NCBI RefSeq assembly: GCF_002797855.1
Contig: NZ_PGFB01000001.1
Span: 124,001-188,000, forward strand
Direction of reading: 5' to 3'
Length of the DNA stretch: 64,000 nucleotides
From: Compostimonas suwonensis
Lineage (GTDB): Bacteria > Actinomycetota > Actinomycetes > Actinomycetales > Microbacteriaceae
Both the position numbers and the translations under genes were made by a program. Below the pieces are notes generated by a model, which saw only the letters and a program-made list of their open reading frames with translations, did not search any database and was not told the origin of the DNA. Shown here piece after piece: positions 25,457 to 34,820 of this stretch. Every line of letters begins with the position of its first letter. Position 1 is the stretch's first letter.

Positions 25457-26326
25457 TCAGTACCCCGGGGCCGCCGGGAGCCCGAAGAACTCCTCGAGCG
25501 TCGTGACCCCGCGATTGTGCATCTCGGTCGAGAGGTCGACGCCGATGTACCGGTAGTGCCAGGGCTCGAAGGCGAAGCCCGTGATGTCGACCTTGTCGGC
25601 CGGGTAGCGCAGCAGGAAGCCGAAGCGCCAGGCGTTGGCGGCGAGCCACTGCCCTTCGGGCGTGCCCTCGAAGCACTCGTCGAGCGAGCAGTTGCCCGAC
25701 TCGGCTCCGATGTCGATCGCGAGGCCCGACTGGTGCTCGCTGAAGCCGGGGCGGGCGGTCAAGGCGTCCGCCTCCTCCTGGCCGAGGTTCGCGACATCCG
25801 AGTCGTAGAGGTCGACCTGAGTGGGGTAGCTGCGGTAGGCGCTGTTCGAGGCGAGCGAGAGACCCGCCTCGGCCGACGCGGCCTGGAACATCGCGACGAC
25901 GGCGTCGGAGGCCTCCTGCCGCAGCTCGGGCTCCCAGGTGTGCGCGACGGGAACGACCACGAGGTCGTCGGGCGCGTAGTCGACGGGGTTGAGCGGGCGC
26001 TGCTTGTCGAGCACGACCCAGATGCTCGCGGGGTCGTCGATCGAGCGCGCGGCCATGTCGAAGGTCGGCGTCGGTGTCGGCACCGGGGCCGGCGGGGCCG
26101 GCTCGCCCGGCGAGGGGCGCGGGTCGGGGGTCTCTGCGGCCTGGCTCGGCGGGGCGGTGGATGCCGCGGGCTCCCCCGGCTGCCCCGATGCGACCGTCAC
26201 GACCACGACGACCACCACGACGATCGCGAGAACGGCGACCACGACCGCCGCGATGAGGCGGTTCCGGCGCACTCGCGCGGACACGCGCGGGCGAGGACGA
26301 CTCGGAGTGGACACGACTTCGAGCAT
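25457..26326 (-). CDS. VanY-type D-alanyl-D-alanine carboxypeptidase (M15)
   Basis: About 289 aa. One N-terminal TM helix rich in Val (LIAAVVVAVLAIVVVVVVVV), a Pro-rich linker, then an M15B domain: NSAYRSYPTQVDLY, PGFSEHQSGLAIDIG with the His and Asp zinc ligands, and FEPWHYRYIGVDL with the catalytic Glu and last His. It trims the terminal D-Ala from peptidoglycan stem peptides at the membrane's outer face. ATG 26326 is used; a GTG at 26314 directly after a TATGCT-like -10 could give a leaderless transcript. Confidence 0.9.
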   Translation of the reverse strand: MLEVVSTPSRPRPRVSARVRRNRLIAAVVVAVLAIVVVVVVVVTVASGQPGEPAASTAPPSQAAETPDPRPSPGEPAPPAPVPTPTPTFDMAARSIDDPASIWVVLDKQRPLNPVDYAPDDLVVVPVAHTWEPELRQEASDAVVAMFQAASAEAGLSLASNSAYRSYPTQVDLYDSDVANLGQEEADALTARPGFSEHQSGLAIDIGAESGNCSLDECFEGTPEGQWLAANAWRFGFLLRYPADKVDITGFAFEPWHYRYIGVDLSTEMHNRGVTTLEEFFGLPAAPGY

Positions 26327-26499
26327 AATCCGCGGGGCGCGTTCGCCACGAGCGAACCCGCCCACTCACAGGAGGCGCTCACATTGCAGCGCGGCTCCCG
26401 CGGGGTGTAACTTTGCAGCCTGCGCAATTTTCTGCAGTCTTTCTCACGCCGGTGTGATGCCGACGTTCGGGCATCCTCCATTATCTCCACCGAGGGTCA

Positions 26500-28326
26500 A
26501 TGTCACGCTCTTCAACTCCGTCGAAACCCGCCACGACAGGCGATGCGACGGCGTCCGCCCCCCTGATGTCGCACAGGCAGATCCTGTTCGTCATCTTCGG
26601 CCTGATGGCCGGCATGTTCCTCTCCGCGCTCGACCAGACGATCGTCGGAACCTCGATGCGCACGATCGCCGACGACCTCGACGGCCTGAGCCTGCAGGCC
26701 TGGGTGACGACGGCGTACCTCATCGTCTCCACCATCAGCACGCCGATCTACGGCAAGCTCTCCGACATCTTCGGCCGGCGCCCGCTGTTCATCATCGCGA
26801 TCGTGATCTTCCTCGTGGGCTCGCTGCTGGCCGGCATGGCGAACTCGATGTACGAGCTCGCCATCTTCCGCGCCATCCAGGGCCTCGGCGCCGGCGGCCT
26901 GATGGCGCTGCCGCTCACGATCATGGGCGACATGCTCGCCCCGCGCGAGCGCGCCAAGTACCAGGGCTACTTCCTCGCGGTCTTCGGCGTCTCGAGCGTC
27001 ATCGGCCCGCTCGTCGGAGGCCTCTTCGCGGGCGCCGACCAGATCCTCTGGCTCACCGGATGGCGCTGGGTCTTCCTCATCAACCTGCCGATCGGCCTTC
27101 TCGCACTGGCGATCGTGCTGCGCTTCCTGCACATCCCGAAGCGCTCGAAGGGCTCGGTGCGCATCGACTGGTGGGGCGCCGTCTTCGTGGTGGTCGCCGC
27201 CGTTCCGCTGCTGCTCGTGGCCGAGCAGGGGCGTGAGTGGGGCTGGGGCTCGCCGGGCGCCTTCGCCTGCTACGTCATCGGCGTGCTGGGCATCGTCGCG
27301 TTCATCATCGCCGAGAGGCTCATGGGCGACGACGCGCTCATCCCGCTCAAGCTCTTCCGGTCGTCGACCTTCTCGATGGCCACGATCCTCGGCGTGCTCG
27401 TGGGCTTCGGCATGTTCGGCGCCATGATGACGATCCCGCTCTACCTGCAGCTCGTGCAGGGCGCGACGCCCACCGAGAGCGGCTTCCTCATGCTGCCGAT
27501 GATCCTGGGGCTCATGATCTCGTCGATCGTGAGCGGCCAGATCATCTCGCGCACGGGCCGGTACAAGATCTTCCCGATCCTCGGCACGGCGTTCATGGCC
27601 GGCGGCTTCTTCTACTTCACCTTCGCCCAGTCGGGCAACCCGGTCTGGTGGATGATGATCGGCATGCTGCTCGTGGGCCTCGGCCTCGGCCAGCTCATGC
27701 AGACACTCACGATCGCGAGCCAGAACTCGGTGGGCCCGCGAGACATCGGCGTCGCGACATCCTCGTCGACGTTCTTCCGGCAGATCGGCGGAACGCTGGG
27801 CACGGCCGTGATCTTCTCGGTGCTGTTCACGCGGATCCCCGACACGATCCAGGCGGCCTTCGGCAACAAGGACATCCAGAGCGGGGTCGCGAACGCGCTC
27901 GCCGATCCGGCCGTCGTCTCCGACCCGAACAACGCCGACATCGTGAAGCTGCTGCAGAGCCAGGACGCCTCGGCCATGGGCGGCGCGCTCGACGGCAACA
28001 GCGCGTTCCTCACGAACGCCGACCCGCGTCTGGCCGAGCCGTTCCTCGTGGGCTTCAACAACGCGACCGTCACGGTCTTCTGGGTGAGCCTCGCGGTGGT
28101 GCTCGTCGCCTTCGTGCTGAGCTTCTTCCTCAAGGCCACCCCGCTGCGCGCGAAGTCGGCGCTGCAGGAGTCGGCCGACCTGGATGCCGCGCTGGCCGCC
28201 GAGACCGCAGCCGCCGAGATGGGAGCCCTCGTCGACCCGGGCACCGTCACGGGCGCGATCGAGCAGGACGGGAGCGACGCCCGCAGCACGGGCCACCGAG
28301 ACGAGGAGCCCGCTCCCCGCGCCTAG
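26500..28326 (+). CDS. DHA2-type MFS drug exporter (14 TM)
   Basis: A 608-aa transporter. TM1 holds the DHA2 signature LSALDQTIVGTSMRTIADDL, followed by YLIVSTISTPIYGKLSDIFG (motif A), RAIQGLGAGGLMALPLTIMG (motif C region) and SSVIGPLVGGLF. A long acidic C-terminal tail follows the last helix. EmrB/QacA relatives expel drugs or toxic metabolites by proton antiport. GAGGG precedes the ATG at 26500. No regulator gene is adjacent. Confidence 0.92.
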   Translation: MSRSSTPSKPATTGDATASAPLMSHRQILFVIFGLMAGMFLSALDQTIVGTSMRTIADDLDGLSLQAWVTTAYLIVSTISTPIYGKLSDIFGRRPLFIIAIVIFLVGSLLAGMANSMYELAIFRAIQGLGAGGLMALPLTIMGDMLAPRERAKYQGYFLAVFGVSSVIGPLVGGLFAGADQILWLTGWRWVFLINLPIGLLALAIVLRFLHIPKRSKGSVRIDWWGAVFVVVAAVPLLLVAEQGREWGWGSPGAFACYVIGVLGIVAFIIAERLMGDDALIPLKLFRSSTFSMATILGVLVGFGMFGAMMTIPLYLQLVQGATPTESGFLMLPMILGLMISSIVSGQIISRTGRYKIFPILGTAFMAGGFFYFTFAQSGNPVWWMMIGMLLVGLGLGQLMQTLTIASQNSVGPRDIGVATSSSTFFRQIGGTLGTAVIFSVLFTRIPDTIQAAFGNKDIQSGVANALADPAVVSDPNNADIVKLLQSQDASAMGGALDGNSAFLTNADPRLAEPFLVGFNNATVTVFWVSLAVVLVAFVLSFFLKATPLRAKSALQESADLDAALAAETAAAEMGALVDPGTVTGAIEQDGSDARSTGHRDEEPAPRA

Positions 28327-28368
28327 CCGTCCGCGCTTCGGCCTCCTGGCGAAGCGCGGATCCCGAGC

Positions 28369-28409
28369 ACAACACGCCGTCGCCGGACTGCCCGGTGGCG
28401 GCGTGTTGT
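28369..28409 (+). terminator. Terminator hairpin after MFS exporter
   Basis: Arms ACAACACGCCGTCGCCGG (28369-28386) and CCGGTGGCGGCGTGTTGT (28392-28409) form an almost perfect 18-bp stem with a 5-base loop 43 bp after the exporter stop. There is no T-run, as is common in high-GC actinobacteria. Confidence 0.75.
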
Positions 28410-28450
28410 CGTCTGCGGATGCCGCGCACCCCGCGTCCACCGCACCCACC

Positions 28451-28506
28451 GCGGGTATGTTCGCGAGCGCTGCCCGCCGAGGCTCGTCGGCCGCGAACAA
28501 ACCCGC
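28451..28506. repeat. Intergenic palindrome, type B, copy 2 (inverted)
   Basis: Arms GCGGGTATGTTCGCG (28451-28465) and CGCGAACAAACCCGC (28492-28506), with core CGAGGCTCGTCGG inside. Read on the minus strand it aligns through arms and core with the copies at 24001 and 35119. It lies just upstream of the operator cluster of the sugar operon. Confidence 0.75.
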
Positions 28507-28519
28507 CGCCGACAACTCG

Positions 28520-28564
28520 TGAGAGCGCTCTCGCTTGACAAATCCCGCCGACCTCGCTTAGCCT
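28520..28564 (+). promoter_or_regulatory. Operator O1 and promoter of the beta-glucoside operon
   Basis: Operator TGAGAGCGCTCTCG (28520-28533) immediately precedes a perfect -35 TTGACA (28535-28540); TAGCCT, 18 bp further, is a weak -10. Placing an operator directly upstream of the -35 fits LacI-family repression through looping with the two downstream operators. Confidence 0.7.
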
Positions 28565-28576
28565 GTCAGCAATTCG

Positions 28577-28614
28577 TGAGAGCGCTCTCACGCATCGATA
28601 TGAGAGCGCTCTCA
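28577..28614 (+). promoter_or_regulatory. Operators O2 and O3 (LacI/CebR-like)
   Basis: Two perfect 14-bp palindromes TGAGAGCGCTCTCA at 28577-28590 and 28601-28614, 24 bp start to start, downstream of the -10. They differ by one base per half-site from the published Streptomyces CebR operator TGGGAGCGCTCCCA. The LacI regulator at 33673 is the likely ligand-responsive repressor. Confidence 0.8.
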
Positions 28615-28672
28615 CGTAGGCATCAGCTCTCATCGAACACAGACATCCATCCACGCACACAAGGGAGTGACC

Positions 28673-30001
28673 GTGAAGCTTTCACGACGCACCACAGTTG
28701 CAGCGGCCGTGGCAGGCGCAGCAGCTTTCTCGCTCATCGCAACCGGATGCGCATCCGGCGGAGGGGGCGGCGACGCCGCCAGCTCCGACAACCCCGTCGA
28801 GCTCACCGTGACCACCTTCGGCTCCATGGGTCTCGACGACCTCTACGCCGAGTACGAGGCGGCCAACCCCGGCATCACCATCAAGGCCACCAACATCGAC
28901 ACGGGCGGCAACGCCCGCACCGACACCTTCACGAAGCTCGCGGCCGGCTCCGGCCTCTCCGACGTGACGGCCATCGAAGAAGGATGGCTCGGCTCGATCA
29001 TGGAGGTCTCCGACCAGTTCAACGACCTCAGCGACTACGGCGCGACCGACATCTCGGACCGCTGGGTGGACTGGAAGCTCAAGCAGGGCACCGACGCCGA
29101 CGGCCGGATCATCGGCTACGGCACCGACATCGGCCCCTCGGGCCTCTGCTACGACAAGGAGCTCTTCGCCGCGGCCGGCCTGCCCACCGATCGCGCCGAG
29201 GTCGCCGCGCTCTTCGGCGGCGACGACGCCAGCTGGGAGAAGTACTTCGAGCTCGGCAAGCAGTACAAGGCGGCCACCGGCAAGGCCTGGTACGACCAGT
29301 CCGGCTTCGTCTGGAACTCCATGGTCAACCAGCTGCCCGAGGGGTACTACACGAGTGACGGCGAGCTGAACGTCGACGGCAACAGCGAGCTCGAAGACCG
29401 CTGGGCCCTGCTCGCCGACGGCGCGGCATCCGGCCTCTCCGCGGCCCAGACCCAATGGGACTGGGGCAAGGGCAAGGCCTTCGTCGACGGCTCCTTCGCG
29501 ACCTTCGTCTGCCCGGGCTGGATGCTCGGCGTCGTCAAGGGCCAGGTCGAGTCGGGCGGCGGCTCCGCGGCCACCGGTTGGGACTTCGCCGACGTCTTCC
29601 CCGGCGGCCCCGCCAACTGGGGCGGATCGTGGCTCACGGTCCCGACGCAGTCCGAGCACCCGCAGGAGGCGGCCGACCTCGCAGCCTGGCTGACCGCTCC
29701 CGAGCAGCAGGTGCGCGCCTTCCAGGCGGCCGGCGTCTTCCCGAGCGCGACCGAGGCGCAAAGCGCCCCCGAGCTCTCCGAGCCGAGCGATCTCACGGCC
29801 TTCTTCGGCGACGCGCCGCTCGGCGAGATCCTCGCCAAGCGCTCGCAGGGCGTCGTCGCCCAGTACAAGGGACCGGACGACTCCGTCATCCAGGAGAACG
29901 TCTTCGGGCCGGCCGCGAAAGACCTCGACACGGGCGTCGACGGCGCCACGGCCTGGCAGAACGCGCTCGACCTGCTCAACCAGCTGGTCGTCAACCAGTA
30001 G
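28673..30001 (+). CDS. Sugar ABC transporter substrate-binding lipoprotein (CebE-like)
   Basis: A 442-aa extracellular lipoprotein. The signal peptide ends at IATGC (lipobox), followed by a Gly/Ser spacer. The mature domain is SBP_bac_1: VELTVTTFGSMGLDDLYAEY, AAGSGLSDVTAIEEGWLGSI, GYGTDIGPSGLCYDKELFAA and WGGSWLTVPTQSEHPQEAAD. The GTG at 28673 is chosen because AAGGGAG lies 5 bases upstream; the GTG at 28667 falls inside that ribosome site. First gene of the operon with permeases and a GH1 beta-glucosidase. Ligand inferred as cellobiose or another beta-glucoside. Confidence 0.92.
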   Translation: MKLSRRTTVAAAVAGAAAFSLIATGCASGGGGGDAASSDNPVELTVTTFGSMGLDDLYAEYEAANPGITIKATNIDTGGNARTDTFTKLAAGSGLSDVTAIEEGWLGSIMEVSDQFNDLSDYGATDISDRWVDWKLKQGTDADGRIIGYGTDIGPSGLCYDKELFAAAGLPTDRAEVAALFGGDDASWEKYFELGKQYKAATGKAWYDQSGFVWNSMVNQLPEGYYTSDGELNVDGNSELEDRWALLADGAASGLSAAQTQWDWGKGKAFVDGSFATFVCPGWMLGVVKGQVESGGGSAATGWDFADVFPGGPANWGGSWLTVPTQSEHPQEAADLAAWLTAPEQQVRAFQAAGVFPSATEAQSAPELSEPSDLTAFFGDAPLGEILAKRSQGVVAQYKGPDDSVIQENVFGPAAKDLDTGVDGATAWQNALDLLNQLVVNQ

Positions 30002-30011
30002 AACCGCCACC

Positions 30012-30043
30012 GGCGGGCCCTCGGCGAGAGCCGGGGGCCCGCC
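30012..30043 (+). terminator. Intercistronic stem-loop after binding-protein gene
   Basis: GGCGGGCCCTCGGC (30012-30025) pairs with GCCGGGGGCCCGCC (30030-30043) with one G-T wobble and a 4-base loop, 10 bp after the binding-protein stop and 20 bp before the first permease. It probably lets excess binding-protein mRNA accumulate relative to permeases. Confidence 0.7.
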
Positions 30044-30063
30044 CTGAGCACGGAAGCACCCAC

Positions 30064-31161
30064 ATGACGAGCACCATCACGCGGCCGACAGCGGATGCCG
30101 CACCCGGCGGGCCCCGCAACCGCGGCCGCAGCCCGCTCACGTTCAAGCACCGGCTGAGCCGCCTCGACGTCAAGGCCTCCCCCTACCTCTACATCGCCCC
30201 GTTCTTCGTGCTCTTCGGGCTCGTGGGCCTCTTCCCGCTCGTCTACACCTTCTTCGTCTCGCTCTTCGACTGGGATCTGCTCAAGGGCCAGGGCGAGTTC
30301 GTGGGCCTCGGCAACTTCATCGCCGAGCTCAACGACCCGTTCTTCTGGAACTCGATCGTCAACACCTTCAGCATCTTCGTGCTCTCGACGATCCCGCAGC
30401 TCGTGGCCGCGGTCGTCATCGCCGCCGTGCTCGACCAGAACCTGCGCGCCAAGACCTTCTGGCGTATGAGCGTGCTGCTGCCCTACATCGTCACGCCCGT
30501 CGCCGTCTCACTCATCTTCACCGACATGTTCGGCGAGCAGTACGGCCTCGTGAACAACCTGCTCCAGGGCCTCGGGCTCGACCCCGTTCTGTGGAAGACC
30601 GAGACGCTGCCGAGCCACTTCGCGATCGCGACCATGGTCAACTGGCGGTGGACGGGCTACAACGCCCTCATCCTGCTCGCGGCCATGCAGTCCGTGCCCC
30701 GCGACATCCACGAGTCGGCCGCCCTCGACGGCGCGGGCGCCTTCCGCCGCTTCTTCTCGATCACGCTGCCGAGCATCCGGCCCACCATGATCTTCGTCGT
30801 CATCACCTCGACGATCGGCGGCCTGCAGATCTTCACCGAGCCGCGCCTCTTCGACCCGGTGAACGCGGGCGGCCTGCACCGGCAGTTCCAGACGACCGTG
30901 CTCTACCTCTGGGAGATGGCGTTCCAGCGCCAGGACTTCGGCAAGGCCTCGGCGATCGCCTGGCTGCTCTTCCTTCTCATCGTCGTCTTCGCGATCATCA
31001 ACTTCCTGCTCTCGCGGCGGATCGCCTCGAGCGAGGCGAGATCGCAGAGGAGACGCACGAAGAAGCGGATCGACCGCTACCGGGCATCCGGCGGCGACGC
31101 CACCACACGATCGGAGGGCGACCTCGCCCTCGTCGCCAGCGCCGAGGAGAACAGAATATGA
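30064..31161 (+). CDS. Sugar ABC transporter permease 1 (MalF/CebF type)
   Basis: A 365-aa permease with six TM helices, starting with APFFVLFGLVGLFPLVYTFF. The EAA loop that contacts the ATPase is ESAALDGAGAFRRFFSITLP, typical of carbohydrate-uptake-1 permeases. The basic C-terminal tail is cytoplasmic. It overlaps the next permease as ATGA. No ATPase is in the operon, consistent with a shared MsiK-type ATPase as in Streptomyces sugar transporters. Confidence 0.93.
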   Translation: MTSTITRPTADAAPGGPRNRGRSPLTFKHRLSRLDVKASPYLYIAPFFVLFGLVGLFPLVYTFFVSLFDWDLLKGQGEFVGLGNFIAELNDPFFWNSIVNTFSIFVLSTIPQLVAAVVIAAVLDQNLRAKTFWRMSVLLPYIVTPVAVSLIFTDMFGEQYGLVNNLLQGLGLDPVLWKTETLPSHFAIATMVNWRWTGYNALILLAAMQSVPRDIHESAALDGAGAFRRFFSITLPSIRPTMIFVVITSTIGGLQIFTEPRLFDPVNAGGLHRQFQTTVLYLWEMAFQRQDFGKASAIAWLLFLLIVVFAIINFLLSRRIASSEARSQRRRTKKRIDRYRASGGDATTRSEGDLALVASAEENRI

Positions 31162-32081
31162 GCGCCGTGACCACCGAGCGCGCGGCCGCGCAGCCCGAGC
31201 CGACCCCCACGCCCGCACGACGAGCGGATGCCGCGCCCCGGCGTCGCCGCCGCGACCACGGCATCGACCGCCGCCCCGGATTCCTCAGCTACGGCATCCT
31301 CACGGCGATCCTGCTCGGCTCGGCCTACCCGCTGTGGTGGTCGTTCGTCGTCGGGTCGAGCGAGGCCTCGGCCCGCGCGAGCGCCTGGCCGCCCCTGCTG
31401 CCGGGCGGCAACTTCTGGGTCAACGTGGGCCAGGTGCTCGACACGATCCCGTTCTGGACGGCGCTGCTCAACAGCGTCATCGTCTCGACGATCATCACGG
31501 TCTCGGTCGTGACCTTCTCGACGCTCGCCGGCTACGCCTTCGCGAAGCTGCGCTTCCGCGGCTCGAGCGGTCTTATGGTCTTCGTCGTCGCGACGATGGC
31601 GATCCCCACCCAGCTCGGCATCATCCCGCTCTTTATGCTCATGCGGCAGTGGGGTTGGACGGGCGAGCTCGGCGCCGTCATCATCCCCACCCTCGTGACC
31701 GCGTTCGGCGTGTTCTTCATGCGGCAGTACCTCGTCGACGTGATCCCCGACGAGCTCATCGAGGCCGCCCGGGTCGACGGCGCGAACATGCTCAGCACCT
31801 TCTGGCACGTCGCCGTGCCCGCGGCCCGCCCGGCCATGGCGATCCTCGGGCTCTTCACCTTCATGATGGCGTGGACCGACTTCCTCTGGCCGCTGCTCGT
31901 GCTCACCGGCCAGAACCCCACCCTGCAGACGGCGCTCAGCCAGTTGCAGTCCGCGAAGTACGTCGACTACTCGATCGTGCTCACGGGCGCCGTCATGGCG
32001 ACCATCCCGCTGCTCGTGCTCTTCGTGTTCGCGGGCAAGCAGCTCATCTCCGGAATCATGCAAGGAGCAGTGAAGGGTTGA
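31158..32081 (+). CDS. Sugar ABC transporter permease 2 (MalG/CebG type)
   Basis: A 307-aa permease. The N-terminus is a Pro/Arg-rich cytoplasmic tail; six TM helices follow. The EAA motif is IEAARVDGANMLSTFWHVAV. FFMRQYLVDVIPDELIE and AWTDFLWPLLVLTGQ match MalG-type partners. Overlaps permease 1 by 4 bp (ATGA) and the beta-glucosidase by one base (TGATG), indicating translational coupling through the operon. Confidence 0.93.
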   Translation: MSAVTTERAAAQPEPTPTPARRADAAPRRRRRDHGIDRRPGFLSYGILTAILLGSAYPLWWSFVVGSSEASARASAWPPLLPGGNFWVNVGQVLDTIPFWTALLNSVIVSTIITVSVVTFSTLAGYAFAKLRFRGSSGLMVFVVATMAIPTQLGIIPLFMLMRQWGWTGELGAVIIPTLVTAFGVFFMRQYLVDVIPDELIEAARVDGANMLSTFWHVAVPAARPAMAILGLFTFMMAWTDFLWPLLVLTGQNPTLQTALSQLQSAKYVDYSIVLTGAVMATIPLLVLFVFAGKQLISGIMQGAVKG

Positions 32082-33532
32082 TGACCTCACTCCACACCAC
32101 CACCGTCCCCGCCGCCGACGCCCCCGTCTTCGGCGCCTGGCCCGAGGGCTTCCTCTGGGGCTCGGCCACGGCCGCCGCCCAGATCGAGGGCGCCGCCCAC
32201 GAGGGCGGCAAGGAGGACTCCATCTGGGACGCCTACGCGCGCGTGCCCGGGGCCGTCGCGAACGGCGACACCCCCGAGGTGGCCGTTGACCACTACCACC
32301 GGATGCCGGAGGACGTCGCGATCCTCAAGCGCCTCGGCCTCGACTCCTACCGCTTCTCCACGAGCTGGGCCCGGGTGAAGCCGGGCGACCGCGCCGTCAA
32401 CGAGGAGGGCCTGGACTTCTACAGCCGTCTCGTCGACGAGCTCCTGGCCGCCGGCATCCTGCCCTGGCTGACCCTGTACCACTGGGACCTGCCGCAGGCG
32501 CTGGAGGAGAAGGGCGGCTGGGCGAACCGCGACACGGCCTATCGCTTCCGCGACTACGCGATGGCCGTGCACGAGAGGCTCGGCGACCGGGTGACGCACT
32601 GGACCACCTTCAACGAGCCGCTGTGCTCCTCGCTCATCGGCTACGTCGCGGGCGAGCACGCGCCCGGCCGCCAGGACCCGCACGCGGGGCTCGCGGCCGT
32701 GCACCACCAGCACCTCGCCCACGGGCTCGCGACCCGGGCGCTGCGCGAGGCGGGCGCCGAGCAGATCGGCATCACCCTCAACCTCACGAACGCCCTGCCC
32801 AACGACCCCAACGACCTCGTCGACCTCGAGGCCGCGCGCCGCATCGACGCCCTGTGGAACCGGATGTACCTGGAGCCGATCCTGCTCGGGGCCTACCCCG
32901 TCGACCTGCTCGAGGATGTCGCCGACTACGGTCTCGCCGAGCTCATCGAGCCCGGCGACCTCGACACGATCGCCGCCCCCATCGACTTCCTGGGCGTCAA
33001 CCACTACCACGACGACAATGTGAGCGGGCACCCGCTGCCGGCCGGCGCCGAGCAGGCGGCCGAGCCGACCGCGCGGCCCAAGCGCTCGCCCTTCGTGGGC
33101 TCCGAGCACGTCACGATGCCCTCGCGCGGCCTGCCCCGCACGGCCATGGACTGGGAGGTCAACCCGAGCGGGCTGCGCACCCTGCTCGTGCGGCTCGGCG
33201 GGGAGTACCCGAACCTGCCGCCGCTCTACGTCACCGAGAACGGCGCCGCCTACGACGACGAGCTGAGCGCGGATGGCGCGGTGCACGACGTCGAGCGCAC
33301 CGAGTACATCGCCGACCACATCGCCGCCGTGCACGACGCCATCCGCGACGGCGCCGACGTGCGGGGCTACTTCGTCTGGTCGCTGCTCGACAACTTCGAG
33401 TGGGCCTGGGGCTACGACAAGCGCTTCGGCATCGTGCGCGTCGACTACGAGACGCAGGAGCGCACGATCAAGGACAGCGGGCTGCGGTACGCGGGGATCG
33501 TCGCCGCGGCGAAGGCCTCCGGCATCCGCTGA
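32081..33532 (+). CDS. GH1 beta-glucosidase
   Basis: A 483-aa cytoplasmic retaining glycosidase. FLWGSATAAAQIEGA is the GH1 N-terminal signature; WTTFNEPLCSS holds the acid/base Glu and YVTENGAAYDD the nucleophile Glu; LLDNFEWAWGYDKRFGIVRV is the C-terminal aglycone-site block. There is no signal peptide, so it hydrolyses imported cellobiose or beta-glucosides in the cytosol. It is the last enzyme gene of the operon, 140 bp before the LacI gene. Confidence 0.95.
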   Translation: MTSLHTTTVPAADAPVFGAWPEGFLWGSATAAAQIEGAAHEGGKEDSIWDAYARVPGAVANGDTPEVAVDHYHRMPEDVAILKRLGLDSYRFSTSWARVKPGDRAVNEEGLDFYSRLVDELLAAGILPWLTLYHWDLPQALEEKGGWANRDTAYRFRDYAMAVHERLGDRVTHWTTFNEPLCSSLIGYVAGEHAPGRQDPHAGLAAVHHQHLAHGLATRALREAGAEQIGITLNLTNALPNDPNDLVDLEAARRIDALWNRMYLEPILLGAYPVDLLEDVADYGLAELIEPGDLDTIAAPIDFLGVNHYHDDNVSGHPLPAGAEQAAEPTARPKRSPFVGSEHVTMPSRGLPRTAMDWEVNPSGLRTLLVRLGGEYPNLPPLYVTENGAAYDDELSADGAVHDVERTEYIADHIAAVHDAIRDGADVRGYFVWSLLDNFEWAWGYDKRFGIVRVDYETQERTIKDSGLRYAGIVAAAKASGIR

Positions 33533-33672
33533 CCCGTCGGCCCGTCGTCTGCGTTTATGGTGCCGGTCAGGGGAAACACCTGATCGGAAGAAAGTGTCCC
33601 GAGCGTCGGGCGATGCGAAGTGCCCCTGGTTAGGATGTGGTGTGCGCGCATGCGCGATTCAGGAGAACGCCG

Positions 33673-34695
33673 ATGGTGACTGACAACCCGCGTGGGGAGC
33701 GAATGCCCACGCTCGAGATGGTCGCGGCTCGTGCCGGGGTGTCGCGGGCGACGGTGTCGCGGGTCGTCAACGACTCCCCCAAGGTGACCCCCGAGGTCGT
33801 GCAGATCGTGAACGACGCGATCGCCGCCCTCAACTACGTGCCCAACCGCGCCGCGCGATCGCTCGCGAGCCGGCGCACGCAGGTCATCGCGCTCGTCGTG
33901 CCGGAGTCGACCGCGCGGCTCTTCGCCGACCCCTTCCTCGCCTCGATCGTGCAGGGGGTGGCGCTGCGGCTCTCGGAGACCGACTACACGCTCAACATGC
34001 TCATCGCCTCCGAGTCGCGCCCCGAGAAGACGCGCCGCTACCTCATGGGCGGCAACGTCGACGGGGCGATCGTCGTCTCGCACCACAGGGGCGACCACTC
34101 CTACGCGCACCTCGGCCAGGCGCTGCCCATCGTCTTCGGCGGCCGCCCGCTGAACGACCTCGACGACGAGAGCTACTTCGTCGACGTGGAGAACGAGCTC
34201 GGAGCGCAGCGGATCACCGACTACCTCATCGCGAGCGGGCGGAAGCGGATCGCGACGATCGCCGGTCCGCAGGACATGCCGCCCGGCGTCGACCGACTGG
34301 CGGGCTGGCGTTCCGCCATGCGGGCCAACGCCCTCGACGACTCGCTCATCGAGATCGGCGACTTCTCCCCGGCATCCGGGGCCGAGGCGATGCGCCGGCT
34401 CCTCGACCGCGGCGAGCCGTTCGACGGGCTCTTCGCGGCCAACGACCAGATGGCGGCGGGCGCGTACTCGGTCATCCACGAGGCCGGCCTCACCATCCCC
34501 GGCGACATCGCGGTCGGCGGCTTCGACGACGACTACTACGCCGCCACCTCGACGCCGGGCCTCACGACCGTGCACCAGCCCTCGTCCCGCCTCGGCGGAA
34601 CCATGGCGGAGGTGCTCGTGAAGCTCATCGAGGGCGAAGAGGTGGAGCGCGTCACGATGATGCCCACCGAGCTCGTCGTGCGCAACTCGATCTGA
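33673..34695 (+). CDS. LacI-family repressor (CebR-like) of the beta-glucoside operon
   Basis: 340 aa. The HTH is MPTLEMVAARAGVSRATVSR with hinge VPNRAARSLASRRT, then a periplasmic-binding-like sensor domain (IALVVPESTARLFADPFLAS, DGLFAANDQMAAGAYSVIHE). The ATG at 33673 follows AGGAG. It is the only regulator beside the three TGAGAGCGCTCTCA operators and most likely represses the operon, released by cellobiose or a similar disaccharide. No operator copy is visible before its own gene. Confidence 0.92.
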   Translation: MVTDNPRGERMPTLEMVAARAGVSRATVSRVVNDSPKVTPEVVQIVNDAIAALNYVPNRAARSLASRRTQVIALVVPESTARLFADPFLASIVQGVALRLSETDYTLNMLIASESRPEKTRRYLMGGNVDGAIVVSHHRGDHSYAHLGQALPIVFGGRPLNDLDDESYFVDVENELGAQRITDYLIASGRKRIATIAGPQDMPPGVDRLAGWRSAMRANALDDSLIEIGDFSPASGAEAMRRLLDRGEPFDGLFAANDQMAAGAYSVIHEAGLTIPGDIAVGGFDDDYYAATSTPGLTTVHQPSSRLGGTMAEVLVKLIEGEEVERVTMMPTELVVRNSI

Positions 34696-34820
34696 GCGCT
34701 GCGGCTTCCCGCAGCATCTGAGGCCTCGCCGCTCGACCCGGGTGCCCGGGGCGAGCTGCGGAATTAGGGTGGAAGGCACGCGGGGGCGTGAAGGCTCCCG
34801 CGCGGCAGCGGGAGGGGTCG

